DNA of 64,000 bases from Heligmosomoides polygyrus polygyrus (lineage: Eukaryota; Nematoda; Chromadorea; Rhabditida; Heligmosomidae), in assembly GCA_947396885.1 (NCBI GenBank), contig OX377204.1, positions 52,811,139 to 52,875,138 of the forward strand, read 5' to 3'. The notes beneath the pieces were generated by a model, which did not search any database, had not been told where the DNA came from, and was given only the letters and a program-made list of their open reading frames with translations. Positions within the stretch are counted from its first letter, which is position 1. Each line of letters begins with the position of its first letter. Made by a program: the position numbers and the translations under genes. Shown piece by piece: positions 33,316 to 44,736 of the stretch.

Positions 33316-34002
33316 GGCTAAGAATAAGCATAATCCAGTACAAGGGAAGTGCTTCAAGCAAAACCAACACTTCGAAACAATACCTAAGCCGTTGCGAAAG
33401 TCCCTGAATGCTATTAGCTGTGTATGTGTTATCAATAGCTGCCACGAGCAAGGTGGACAGGGCCAAGATGTAAACGCTCAGATGGTTCGTTTATAGCCTA
33501 CGAAAGGCTATGTCAGGGATGGATGACTTAGTAGTGAAAGTGGAGGCTTGTATGAATATAATGCAATAACTATAATAATAGTAAGATTGATATAGTATGT
33601 CTACGCAATACAAATTACATCAATGCTAGGATACAGCCATATGTTGCTGATTTCAATAATTGAAAACGGAACCTATAAAAGGCGCAATCTTCTAAATAAC
33701 TCTCAGTTGTTGTCCCAATATCTGGCCTAAGAATTGAATATCGCCCTCTATCTTGCACGGTATTGTCGTGTCCCTTCAATCAAAACGGAGCACATTTGCA
33801 ATTCGTTATAGGGAATACACTTCATTCACACTTTACCTTTTATTTTTTTCATATGTACAAGCTCACCTACTCATATAGTTTACCTGATCAACATGCTTCT
33901 AATTAACATACACTTGTTAGTCTTACTCCTACATATTAGTAATAACAATAATGTAGTAAAACTCTTGTAATTCTTATTTTAATTTGTAACATGCTCTAAA
34001 TA
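33316..34002. other. AT-rich unassigned DNA and left duplication of LINE D
   Basis: No coding was recognised. The last 13 bases (33990-34002, CATGCTCTAAATA) are the left target duplication of LINE D. Confidence 0.4.
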
Positions 34003-35485
34003 TTTATTTATTTATTTATTTATTTATTTATACTCTTACATCGCAACGACACAAAGATACGCGAGTCTTTCTTGCGAAGAGGTCAGCAGATTTCTTTGTT
34101 GCATCATTTACCATCCATTCCCAGTCGATCATATCTTTTGCCTTTCGTCCTCGATATCGTGCAATATCGTCGATCCATCGTGTCCTCGGTATCCCCGTAC
34201 TTCTTTTTCCAGACGGCAGCCACTTTGTCGCTTCTCGAGCCCAGGAGGTGCACGTGTTCAGTGACAATTTATGGGCGTATTCCATTTACGCCTCAGTGCG
34301 GATATTATCCATTCCTTCAAGCCAGATCTTCTTCTTATCGCTTTCGCTTTTATTTTGTCAGCCAGGCGAATACCGAATATAGCGCGCTCTAGACGACGCT
34401 GAGCTGACTGCAAACTGATGGCCATTTCTTTAGTCCAGGCCAATGACTCGCAGCCGTATATTACCACGGGAAGGATGCAGGTGTTGATGAGTTTTCTTTT
34501 AAAGGAAATCGCCACAGTGCTTTAGCATAGGAACTCTTTATGTTTGTAGAATATTGCACGGCCAGCTTGTAGGCGTCTCCGAACTTCTTTCAGTTGATTT
34601 CTTGGTGTTGTAATCAGTTGGCCTAGATACACATATTCATTGACGCGCTGTATTGTGTCCCCATTCAATTTAAATCGTTCTTCACTGTTGATCGCAGAGT
34701 GGCTGCATCTCCAAATTTGCATCCATTTGGTCTTCTTTAAATTTATACTCAGCCCACTTTTTGTGATTCCATCATCAAGTCGGCACCCATCGTTTGTAGT
34801 TCCTCACTGGAGCGCGCTAGCAGGACTATATCGTCGGCATAAGCCATGTAGGATAGAAGCTTGCCATTTACTTGAATACCTCTGTTGGAAAAGTTGACAT
34901 TATTCAGTGCATATTGGAGAGTAAATACGAATAGGAGCGGGGAAAGAGTGTCACCTTGACGAACTTTTTTGAAGTCGATGAACATAACACAAGATGAGAC
35001 GTTGAATTCACGTGTTTTTTCAATGATTTCGTTCAGTGTTTGAATGTGATCAACTGTGGAAAACTTTTTTTCGGAAACCTGCTTGCTCCGATGGAAGTAC
35101 AGCACGAGCTTCAACGAGTTTTTCCGAGCGGTTACTAAGCACTTTCGTAAAGATCTTACATATAGTTAACAGAGGGGAAATAGGTCGGTAGTTGGCAACA
35201 TCCGTCGGATCTCCATTTTTATACAACAGGATCGTGTCAGCAAATGTAAGTTCTTCTGGAATTATTTTTGTTGCTATCATTGTGTTGAGCAAGTGACAGA
35301 CCGGTGAGGAAATAGTCCTTGCAAGTGGTCGGAGGGCGAAGGATTGAATCTTATCAGAACCAGGAGCAGATCTTGACTTTCTCGTTTTCATTGCTTCCTC
35401 AACTTCGGTGACGGTCAGTCGTAAGTTCGATTGGGTCTGCAGGCTGGAGCTGAGGTCCATATGACGAGCGATAGAGGTCATTATA

Positions 35486-36759
35486 TTAGGTTGGTGCATA
35501 AGGTCTCGGACATTTGATTCCTCCTGAATTGAAAGCGCATTTTCTCGCCAAATTTCTCACATATATCAACGCGTAAATGATCGATCGATAGAGAAAGGAA
35601 AGGGCTACAAAACTTTTCCTAACATTTACTTCTGCGTTGTTAACGTCAGCTATTATGGCTAAGCAATTCATCCCAACTGAGACGCATATTCGGCACGTCA
35701 TGTTATTCCTGCATCAATCTGGCCTCAATGCCGACGAATCGTATCGTCGCCTGAAGGATGTTTACAACGAGAGCGCTCCTGCTCGAAGTACTGCGTACCA
35801 GTGGTTCTCGAAGTTTTCAGTTGGTGAATTCTCCGTTGAAGATAATGAACGAGAAGGGCGCCCGATGACACTGGATTTGGATGGCCTCCGAAATAGAGGG
35901 GAAGCGGACCCGTACCAAACCACTCGCGAACTATCAAGCACTCTTGGTGTCAGTCACTCAACAGTCGTTCGAGGATTGAAGTCGATTGGCAAGGTGCAAA
36001 AATTGGATCGCTGGGTACCTCACGACTTGACACAACATCACATGGATCGCGGACCCGATGTCGCTCTGTCTCTCCTTACCTTCAGACGTACCCACGGATG
36101 GCTGAACAACCTTGTCACGGGGGTGAGAAGTGAATACTTTACTCTAATTAGCACCGGCGTGCACAGTAGGTTGACGCAACTGGAGAGGCAAAGGACGTTC
36201 CGAAACCCGACCTTCACGTGAAAAAGGTGATGCTTTGCATTTGGTGGAGCGTTCTTGGCGTAGAATACTGGGAGCTGCTGGACGAAGCGATAACAGTGAT
36301 GGCAGAGGTTTACGTCAACCAACTGAGGAAGTTGAGGGCCCACCTTCAAACCACACGAGGAGAGCAAGTGAAGGTGTATTTTCAACACGACAATGCTAGA
36401 CCACATATTGCTAGAGCGGCGGCGGCGGCTAAGTTCGCGGACGGATGGATCGTTCCTCCACATCCACCTTACTCACCAGATCTCGCTCCTCCTGATTATC
36501 ATTTGTTTTCAAGCCTTCAACGCTAATTGGACGGCCAGCAATTTAGAAACCGAGAGGATGTCAAGGAGGCGCTGCTCACATTTTTCGAATCACAACCGTC
36601 CACGTTTTGGAGAAAAGACATCCATGTCTTACCAGCACGTTGGCGAAGGACAATGGATGTAAAGGGTGGTTACTTCAAATGATTTGATGTTGTTGTTCGT
36701 ATGTAGTGATAATAAACATTTCATGCCCCAAATGTTCGAGAACTTATGCACCAACCTAA
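35486..36759 (+). mobile_element. Mariner 3 inserted in LINE D
   Basis: Terminal repeats TTAGGTTGGTGCATAAG (35486) and its inverted partner ending at 36759 enclose 1274 bp. TA lies on both sides (35484-35485 and 36760-36761). The flanks rejoin the LINE D linker in register. It is therefore younger than LINE D. Confidence 0.93.
35655..36526 (+). pseudogene. Mariner 3 transposase, broken
   Basis: Starts at ATG 35655 (MAKQFIPTETHIRH). The HTH region (STAYQWFSKFS), GRPMTLD and RWVPHDL blocks are readable. The first catalytic box reads VTGGEK-stop where active copies have GDEKW, so the Asp is Gly and the Trp codon is a stop. The frame shifts, then KKVMLCIWWS, FQHDNARPH (second Asp kept) and YSPDLAPPDYHLF (third Asp kept) follow in the frame from 36218. 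The second region also has an Ala run (AAAAA). A stop at 36526 removes the tail. Confidence 0.87.
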
Positions 36760-38293
36760 TAGAATGATTCCACAGCCATGACTGTCTCTTCTATTGGGTC
36801 TGCAAGATTCAAGGAGGAAGTGGACAGGGTTCGACGAATGCTTGGGGAAGTGAGCTGAGTAAGGGGGAGTGGCCTGTGTCGGAGAATGGGCAAAGTTTTG
36901 CGGGAGTATTTGAGGTGTTGGCGTCCAATTCTGAGTTTGTTCTTCTGCAAAGCTTTGGTGAGAATCGCAAGATGACGTTGCCGAAGATCTTCTGTGAGTG
37001 ATTTTCGAATAAGCTTATACGTTTAAGCGTATTCAATATTCTGCAGAGCAGTATTTCTTCCGAACTTGAGGTTACGACGGAGCTGTAGAAGTTGTCGCGT
37101 GTGCTCCGAAATACGAGGAAGTGGTTCAAAGTGGGTCGCTTGATCAGTGGCAGTATTTATGTTGTGCTTCAATTTTGCGTAATCTTCAACTGCATCTCCG
37201 GACGGGGGCATTGTTTCAAGGAGGCTCTGTGCACAGTTTTTAAGCAACTCATTGTCAACAATTCGGGTGCCTCTGTACGGTCTTGTGATTCTCCTTGTTT
37301 GTCTGAGACGTAGTGTACAACGCACCAATCGGTGGTCACTTCCAGCATTTAAGGAGCTCAGAACAGCGGCATCTTTCACAATCTGCATGCTGCTAACCAG
37401 AACATAGTCTATTTCTTTTTCAAGTCCGAGAGCGCGCTGCTCCTCCATGTCCATCTGAGCTTAGCTTTATTTTTGAAAAAAGAGTTTGCCAGAAATAACC
37501 GCTGTTCTTCGCAAAATTCGGCTAGCATGCGTCCCCGAGCGTTTCTCTTATCCGAAGTATACATGCCTATGTAGCGCTCTTGCCCTTCACGAGCTCCCGG
37601 TGTGGCATTGAAATCACCGAGTACGATTATTTGAGCATTCGAACGCCTATCAATAACGTTTGTCAGAATATCCAGAAACTCTTCGTAATCTTCGTCATCA
37701 TAACCAGAGTGAGGGGCGTGCACTTGGATGATTCGTAAACATTTCTGCTTGAGGGTTTCAGTATCAGCTCAATAATGCGATCCGAATGAAAAATACATTT
37801 GCGGAGGCTGTTCAAAGACGATCTCAAGTAGAAACCAACTCCACTTTTTCCTTTTTCCGAATTCCTACTGTTATATATTGAAAAGCCGCTTTGCAGATCT
37901 ATTCGGTTAGAGGTTGATATCCTCGTCTCAGATAGTCCCACTTCATCAAACTTCAGCGCTTCCATTGCAGATTCAAAATCAGTTAAACGCACCTCACTTG
38001 AGATCGACCTTACGTTGAGAGTGCAGACGCGGAGAAAATCTGCTGATGTTCTTGCCATACAGCCCAGTATACTGCGTATTGGACTGGGTCTTCTTATCTT
38101 CAAACGACCAGCAAGATTCGGGTGAGGTCGACGGAGTGTGGTGAGGGTCGACCGCTCTCTGTGACTGCACGAGGAAGACTGATGCTGTCAGTTTAGAATA
38201 CAAGGGTTTAGAATACATGCAAGTAACTTTGTATGTTAGTATTAGATGGTACAACCGTAACGCTATTATACTAATTACTGCATGCTCTAAATA

Positions 38294-38990
38294 ATAAAAT
38301 TAAAATGCTATTGTTAATAATATATTTTTTTAAATCATCATATTTCCTTTAATTTAGAAATATTAGTTACATTTACATTATATAATAATGACAAAAAGTT
38401 AGTCAATACTATATATTTGTAACAAATATGTTAAGCTGCTTAATAAACATTAAATAAGTTAATAAATACAAATAAATTATAAAATATAATATTCAATAGA
38501 CATTGTGAATTTTAAAAAAGTTAAAAAATATAAACAAAAATAAAAATAAAAATCCCCCATATAAAATATTAAAAAAGAAGTCAATAATATATAAAAACAA
38601 AATTTAAAATGTAAAATTCTAATTTAAAATAATAATGATTACAAATTAATTAGGATAATAGCGTTACGGTTGTACCATCTAATACTAACATATAAAGTTA
38701 CTTGCATTTACCTTGTATTCAGGTAAGTTTAATTTCCTTCCATTCCTATGCTATGCCGATGGGGTTACACAAGTAGCTACTGGCATGGGAGGGTAAGTAC
38801 TACGCCTCCGGTATAGCTATTCTTCGGGAGCGTCAACCCCGGGAGGCAGCCCCTCCAAAACCTCTGGTAACCTTTCTACTCGTTAAGGACTGGGCCGTCC
38901 CTAACGTTTGATCTTGGTCAAAAACAACCACAAGCACTACATCCAACACTTCCAACCCTTACTTTTAGGTACGTCAGTTCTACAAATACA
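38294..38990. other. AT-rich tract and sequence upstream of PLE-2
   Basis: 38294-38645 is A/T-rich with no features. At 38650-38722 a block of about 70 bp repeats the first bases of LINE D in opposite orientation (shared GCGTTACGGTTGTACCATCT). The rest, GC-richer up to 38990, leads into PLE-2 and may be its 5' part. Confidence 0.5.
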
Positions 38991-40356
38991 AGGTAAATGG
39001 CAAGTATTCTATAAAAAATGTTGGTACACCTACCGTAAATACCATGTGTAACACATCATGTACAATATGTATGCTCATAAACAAAGAAAACTTTATAAAT
39101 TGTCACTCAACTAATTTTTCCATTTCTGCATATAAGAATAATATTGCAAATTGCATGCCCTCAAATGTGGTGTACTGTTTAACTTGTGATACGTGCTGCA
39201 AACAATACGTAGGTATTACGACCAGGAAACCTGAAGAAAGAATTAAAGAACATATACTAATACACATAATAATAATAAAAATTATTTTATGATCACTTTC
39301 ACGTTTCTTGCCATAATAAATCTTCACATATTACAATTTCAGATAATATGGCAGAAAACAATGACATCAATATTTTAAAAAAAGGAACTTTTTGGATTAA
39401 ACTTCTTATGACGTCTTATCCCTTTGAATTCAGTGATAATATTAAAGGCTATGGTATTCTTACACAGATTATTAACCCACTCACTTATAAATCTAATCAT
39501 CCTTTCTTTAACATCAGAATAATTAAAGTTAGATCTAATAGAAACAAAAACATTAAAAAGCATAAGAATAAAGCACGGCAATGTGATCAAGCTGGAATTG
39601 TTAATGAAATGGTACAATTCCTTTGCGGTAATGATAACTCCAAATATGATTTGTTTCGTCTTCTTAAGTCCAAAACTAAAAGATATATACAAATACTTTT
39701 AGAGATTACTTTAAATAATATGGCTTCATTCACTATTCCTAAAGACAAGCAAATACTACTACTTAGTTCCCTCTGCTATTTCCATTTCAACTATTTTAGT
39801 AAATCTCAAATCGATAGTAAAACTTTAAAAAAAGATTATGCATACCTCAAAATACCTTTTCATAGCAAAATTTTAAATTCCTTTAACTTGAATAAATCAT
39901 AAACAATAAAATGATGGTACAGCTTGTTAAGGATAACAGCAAGCCATACAAATCTTTCCGAATAATTTATGAATACGAAAAACCAGTTTCTAGATTATTT
40001 TTCAATTATAATAATTTTCTTAATAGGCTAGATAAAATACAGTCAATAACATACCATTTAATTGTAGTAATTTTAAGAACTATATAAACCCCCAATTTAA
40101 TCATGTCTTGACAGGAAATATAAAAATCTTCAGAAACATTATGGTTTATAGTATATTAATGAAAGGTGCGAAGTTTAGACTAGCCCATATACTAAATAAG
40201 GATGGTATTCCAAAAATTTGGGAAAATGTTTTCAAACAAATTATTCTTAAACTAAAAAGCAGACATAAACTTAGACCTGACACTTGTAATGAAGTCAAGG
40301 TTAGCTTAGATAGGTTCTTCTTAGAAGGAAAATATCGGACACTTCTTCGTCCCAAT

Positions 40357-41786
40357 CAGGGGTGTGCGCTTACCGGTTAACGACTTACCGGTTTAACGGA
40401 TTTACCGGCATCTTCGCGATAAATTCTTTTAACGAAAATTTCCGGTAAATTCTCAAATTTACCGGAAAATTTAACGGCTTTTTTCGTACAAAATCATTTT
40501 CCTATTTATTGAATGAAGAAGGAAACATACTACTCAGTTTAGAGGTGATTGTTTCTATCTTCTCTTATAACTTGCTATTAGCGTTCGTGGTCTTCAACCT
40601 CATTAAAACATCTATGCCATTATCGGGAGGCGGAGATGATCCGCTCCAGTGTGAAAGCGCGCTCCACTGGAATAGTACCTCGCGCTGACATTTCCCACAC
40701 GACATGAGACAATTTAGACTAGAGATATTGAAGCTCTTAGAATAGGCGATCGCCAGAGGAACAACGAGAAGATACGCTGATGTCTTGTTCCCGTAATTTA
40801 GTCTAAGATGTAAGGCATCGGAATGTACTCCACTAGTCTACCTGATCTGGTGGACTCTTAGGTCTCGTGCATACTTCCCGTCGCCGCGATGGAATCCCGG
40901 CGATGAATTTTGCAGAGCGACGCGAAAGAATTTGAATCTCTCTGCGTTCGTCGCATTGCCCATCGCTCTGCAAGGGAGCGCGACGGCGATCCGTCTAGGA
41001 CCAACGCTAAACACCGCGCGCGGCGCGAAAAAGTATGCAATGGACGCGGGAAGCCATCGTTCATGCCGATCGCCACTGTTGCGGCGGCCGCGGCTAAGTT
41101 TCCTTTGGCTATTCAACCGCGTGCGGCGGAATGGCCATGAACTGAGCGCCGCGATGGCATCGCGGCGGCGGAAGTATGACCCCGGCCTTAAGCTGTTTTA
41201 GCATATAAGACGAGAAAGAAATTCGCTATCATGTCACACTTCGTTCTTTTTTCTGAAGTGCCTGGCTGTGCTCCAAAGTACAGCTTAATAGTTCAAAGGA
41301 GTGGTAGTGTAAGGTGTAAATCATCCCTTCATCAAATGAAACGATGATAATTGTGATAATTTCAAAAAGCAGTTAAACTGTTAATCCAAAAAGGAATATG
41401 GCAATATTCGATTGGATGTCGGATGTTCCAGAAATGTGTTTGAGCTTAATTAAGCTGTTTTAGAGTTTTAATTAAGCTTCTATTTTTTAAAGCACTCACA
41501 ATATAGATCATTACACTTGTGCATTGTTAGGCTTCCGCTTGCTTTGTTTGCTTTAGGATGACTATGCATGATAAATGAAGATGATATGGTTTTTCTGAAC
41601 GTGATGATATTTCGGTGAAAAGTTTTACGTTTTTTACATTACCGCCGCTTAAAACCAGTTGTTTTTAAGGGTATATTAAATAAAAAAATAACGGATTTAC
41701 CGAATTTACCGGAAGTTAGTGGCGGATTTTCGCGTTGAAATTTTGCGGTGAAAAATTTACCGGCGGCAAGTCAGCGCACAGCCCTG
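40357..41786. mobile_element. Non-autonomous hAT element in PLE-2
   Basis: 1430 bp with terminal inverted repeats CAGGGGTGTGCGCT / CAGGGCTGTGCGCT and an 8-bp duplication GTCCCAAT (40349-40356 and 41787-41794). These are the hallmarks of the hAT superfamily. Both subterminal regions carry many TTTACCGG-like motifs, typical of transposase binding clusters. No transposase is encoded. The centre (40830-41200) is GC-rich with short frames on both strands and looks unlike the AT-rich ends, so it may be captured DNA. Confidence 0.92.
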
Positions 41787-42329
41787 GTCCCAATAGAAAT
41801 AATTTATTGGTAGAATTCAAAAAGATAGAAAAAGAAATCAAACATCTTAAACGTTCATTAATTTTTTGCCCTCTGGACAAAGTCGCCTCCAATTATCGTA
41901 TAATTTGTAAAATACTATACTTCCATATAATACAAACAGAAATAGAAAGCATGAACACTAATTGCTCTAATATATATCTCCCTACACAGATTAGAGGTGA
42001 ACATGTTATTGAGAAACACACTAATTTTCTTCGTAGTAATTTATTGGAATCTAGTGAAGAAAGCACTATCCCTCTAATTTATTCCTAAGCTACACAAGAA
42101 TCCTGTTAAATTTAGATTTATAACATTGGCATCCAACAGCACTATAAAATCTCTGGCTATTGAACTTTCTATAATACTTACACATATTAAAAACCATTAG
42201 GAATTATGCCATAAGCACTTATAATAATAAAGGTTGCATGAAAACCTTTTGGTCAATAAAAGATATTAACATATCCAATGAATCTGTTCTGTACATAACA
42301 GCAATCTTAAACTTTATACCGCTGACTTT

Positions 42330-42812
42330 GTGGATATGTTCACTAACATTCCTATTAGCATTATTATAAAAAATATTACGGATATAATCAATATATGCTT
42401 TAAGAATTCCAACAAAAGATTTTTACTGATAAATAAATATAAATGTTTTGATAACGATACTGCTTCTTCTAATAATACTTATAGAACATACAGGATACAA
42501 GACATTATCTATATGTTACACTACCTGTTAGTGAATTCCTATTGTAGGATAGGTAATAACATTTATAAGCAAAGTAAAGGTGTTCCACAAGGCGGTAATG
42601 CTAGTCCCATTGTTGCAGATTTAACTCTATCATATTTCGAATACAAATATTCAATTCGGCAATTTACATTTAATAAGGAATTTAATCCGTTTAGATATAT
42701 GGATGATATATTAATTATACATAATTTCATAGATAAATATGTAGAAGAAATGATTATGAACATATATCAAAACTGCTTAGATATTAGTCGGACTAACGTT
42801 AGTTTTAATTAA
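42330..42812 (+). pseudogene. PLE-2 reverse transcriptase core
   Basis: A 160-codon frame. It has DMFTNIPISIIIKNI (first catalytic Asp region), a hydrophobic helix, KQSKGVPQGGNASPIVADL (the PQG motif) and FRYMDDILII with both catalytic Asp residues. Upstream RT residues lie in other frames. The frame ends at a stop near 42812, and readable RT thumb residues follow in shifted frames. The catalytic boxes themselves are undamaged. Confidence 0.8.
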
Positions 42813-43332
42813 TGTAATTTCTTAGATCTTGCTAATACTGTATAGAAAGATAGGATATACAGTAAACAATACAATAAAACTGATTATTTCAAGTTTAACG
42901 TTATTAGGTTTCCACATTAGAGTTCTTACACTAGTGATTGTTTGCAAAGATCTATAATATACACAGAAACGTTGCGTATTTATAGGAACTGCAATCTAAA
43001 GGAGGGTTTTATCTATAAAGCCATTGACAGAATTAGGTTACCATAAAGAAATTATTCTGCAAGCAATTGTCAGATGTATTCTTAATAATAAATGCATTAG
43101 TTATAAGTACGGGTTTCTAAATATTTTTAAGAAGCTAGTACTTTTATTAGAAACATGCTCAACATATTCCTGTAGTAATTTGATAAGTAGATTACCAACA
43201 TAACTTCCTTAGCTTATAATTTTCTTCTTCTTCTTCAGCGTTTGTCCCGCTTAGCAGCGGGGTCCACTCTTCTGGTATGATGACTCCACTTCGCACGATC
43301 AAACTCTTGATCGGGGTGGATACTAGCTTCCT

Positions 43333-44736
43333 TTAAGTCCATGTGCAACGTATCAAGCCAGCGTTGCCTAGGCCGTCCTTTAGGCCGTTTTCCGGGCACA
43401 TATATGTTGAGGCCAATCTTCCGAACGGTGTCGTCGTCCGCACAAAGAACGTGGCCACACCACCGTAGGCGAGCTTCACGTAGCTTGTCAGCAATTGGAG
43501 CGACGCCCACCTTTGGCGTATGGAGATATTGCGAACATGATCCAAACGTGTGACACCAGCCGTCCAGCGCAGCATTTTCGTCTCCATTACGCTGAGGCGG
43601 CTCTCAACCTCCTTTGTTGCAGGCCCGCACTCAGCACCGTACATCGCTACTGGTCGGACGACGGTTCTGTAGATCTTTGATTTCAAGCGCTCCGGTATCT
43701 TTCTGTCGCACAGAACGCCTGTCATTGAGCGCCATTTGGACCACGCTGCGCTCACGCGCGAGTTCACCTCGAACGTCAGACTACCATCAGACGCAATTGC
43801 AGATCCAAGGTACTTGAAGTTTGTCGTTCGTACGAGCGCAGTGCCATTGATCTCAATGGACCCGGTTTCGTTTACATCTGTCGTCAAGTACTCAGATTTT
43901 TGGACGTTTAGCTTGAGCCCGAACGCCGTCAAGCGATCACACCAAGCTTGCACTTGTCGCTCAAGTTCGGCCTTGTCTTCACTGGCAAGCATTAGCGTCC
44001 AAGGAGCAGGCTTCTGAAGGTCTCTCGAAATAGCATCCATTACGACAATGAAAAGAAGTGGGGAAAACGCGGAACCTTGGTGAACACCGACGGAGATTGG
44101 AAACTCCGTGGATGTGCCGGCCGGCGCTCGCACTTGACTCTTAGGACAAGAGTAAAGAATGCGTACCCACTCGATCGGTGCTTCAGGGACACCGTGCTGT
44201 CGTAAGGCATACCATATGACCTCACGTGGTACTCGATCAAATGCTTTCTCCAGGTCGAGGAAAGCAAGATGCAGCGGTTTTTGTTTCTCGCCATGTCTTT
44301 CCACAAGAAGACGAATAGCATGAATGGCGTCGATGGTGCCACAGCCGGCTACGAAGCCACACTGGTTGATGGAAAGCCGGACGATCTCGCGAATACGTCC
44401 ATCCACAGTTCGCTCAAATATTTTCATACTGTGCGAGAGCAATCGGATTGGACGGTAACTTGTGCAGTTCGCAGGACTGCCCTTCTTCTTCCAGATCGGG
44501 ATCGTCGTGCTTTGCTGCCAACTACCAGGAACCTTCTTCTCCGCAACAACCTGGTTGAAAAACTTCGTTAGCCACGGATTCCAGCACCTCGAGTTCCACA
44601 GTTCGGCCGCTATGTCGTCAGGGCCCGTTGCTTTGCCTGGCTTCATCTTCTTCAAAGTCGCTTCCGTCTCCTCCACAGTGATTTTCTGCACAGGACCGTG
44701 CGTATGAGGGGGCAAGGAATAGGCGGATGGGCACAC
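43333..44736 (-). pseudogene. LINE C reverse transcriptase lacking its YADD box
   Basis: A 467-codon frame. RT blocks: KPGKATGPDDIAAELW, WKKKGSPANCTSYRPIRLLS, NQCGFVAGCGTIDAI, FLDLEKAFDRVPRE (first Asp) and VHQGSAFSPLLF. At the position of the catalytic [YF]ADD the sequence reads APWTLMLASEDK near 44000: the box is missing by a short in-frame deletion. Connection-domain blocks follow (NFKYLGSAIASDG, MYGAECG). The frame diverges after about 43500; the true tail (RWCGHVLCADDD, GRPRQRWLDTL) lies in another frame at 43510-43235. Confidence 0.88.

Larger units (their letters stand above)
34003..38280 (-). mobile_element. LINE D, RTE-type, interrupted by mariner 3
   Basis: Non-LTR retrotransposon on the minus strand with a (TAAA)n 3' tail (34003-34030) and flanking 13-bp direct repeats CATGCTCTAAATA (33990-34002 and 38281-38293). 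Without mariner 3 it is about 3.0 kb. Endonuclease pieces: CTLNVRSISSEVRL (38020), VLGDFNATPG (37610), LNAGSDHRLVR (37345). RT pieces: SAPGSDKIQS (35380), GDPTDVANYRPISPL (35205), SEQAGFRK, CVMFIDFKK then VRQGDTLSPLL (34975-34940), and AYADDIVLLA (34840). C-terminus: YVYLGQLI, VVIYGCESLAW, RTRWIDD. Several frameshifts occur, plus a deletion between FIDFKK and VRQGDT that removes the RT core there. Confidence 0.88.
38984..43205 (+). mobile_element. PLE-2: Penelope-like element with N-terminal GIY-YIG
   Basis: AT-rich retroelement remnant on +. In 5' to 3' order: a Cys-rich finger (CNTSCTIC) and GIY-YIG core (VVYCLTCDTCCKQYVGITTR, RIKEHI) at 39044-39290. The nuclease tail (FWIKLLMTSYPF) follows at 39385-39420, then a long linker (39430-40350 and 41790-42060). 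Then comes RT with DMFTNIP (42330), YKQSKGVPQGGNASP (42570) and FRYMDDILII (42690-42720), and the RT thumb to about 43190. Canonical PLEs have the nuclease after the RT; here it precedes it, as in the Naiad-type permuted PLEs. Interrupted by a hAT element at 40357-41786, with LINE C at its 3' side. Stops and frameshifts make it inactive. Confidence 0.75.

Noticed and set aside
40838..41201. Short genes in the hAT centre
   Set aside because: Overlapping frames on both strands in GC-rich DNA with no recognised motif.
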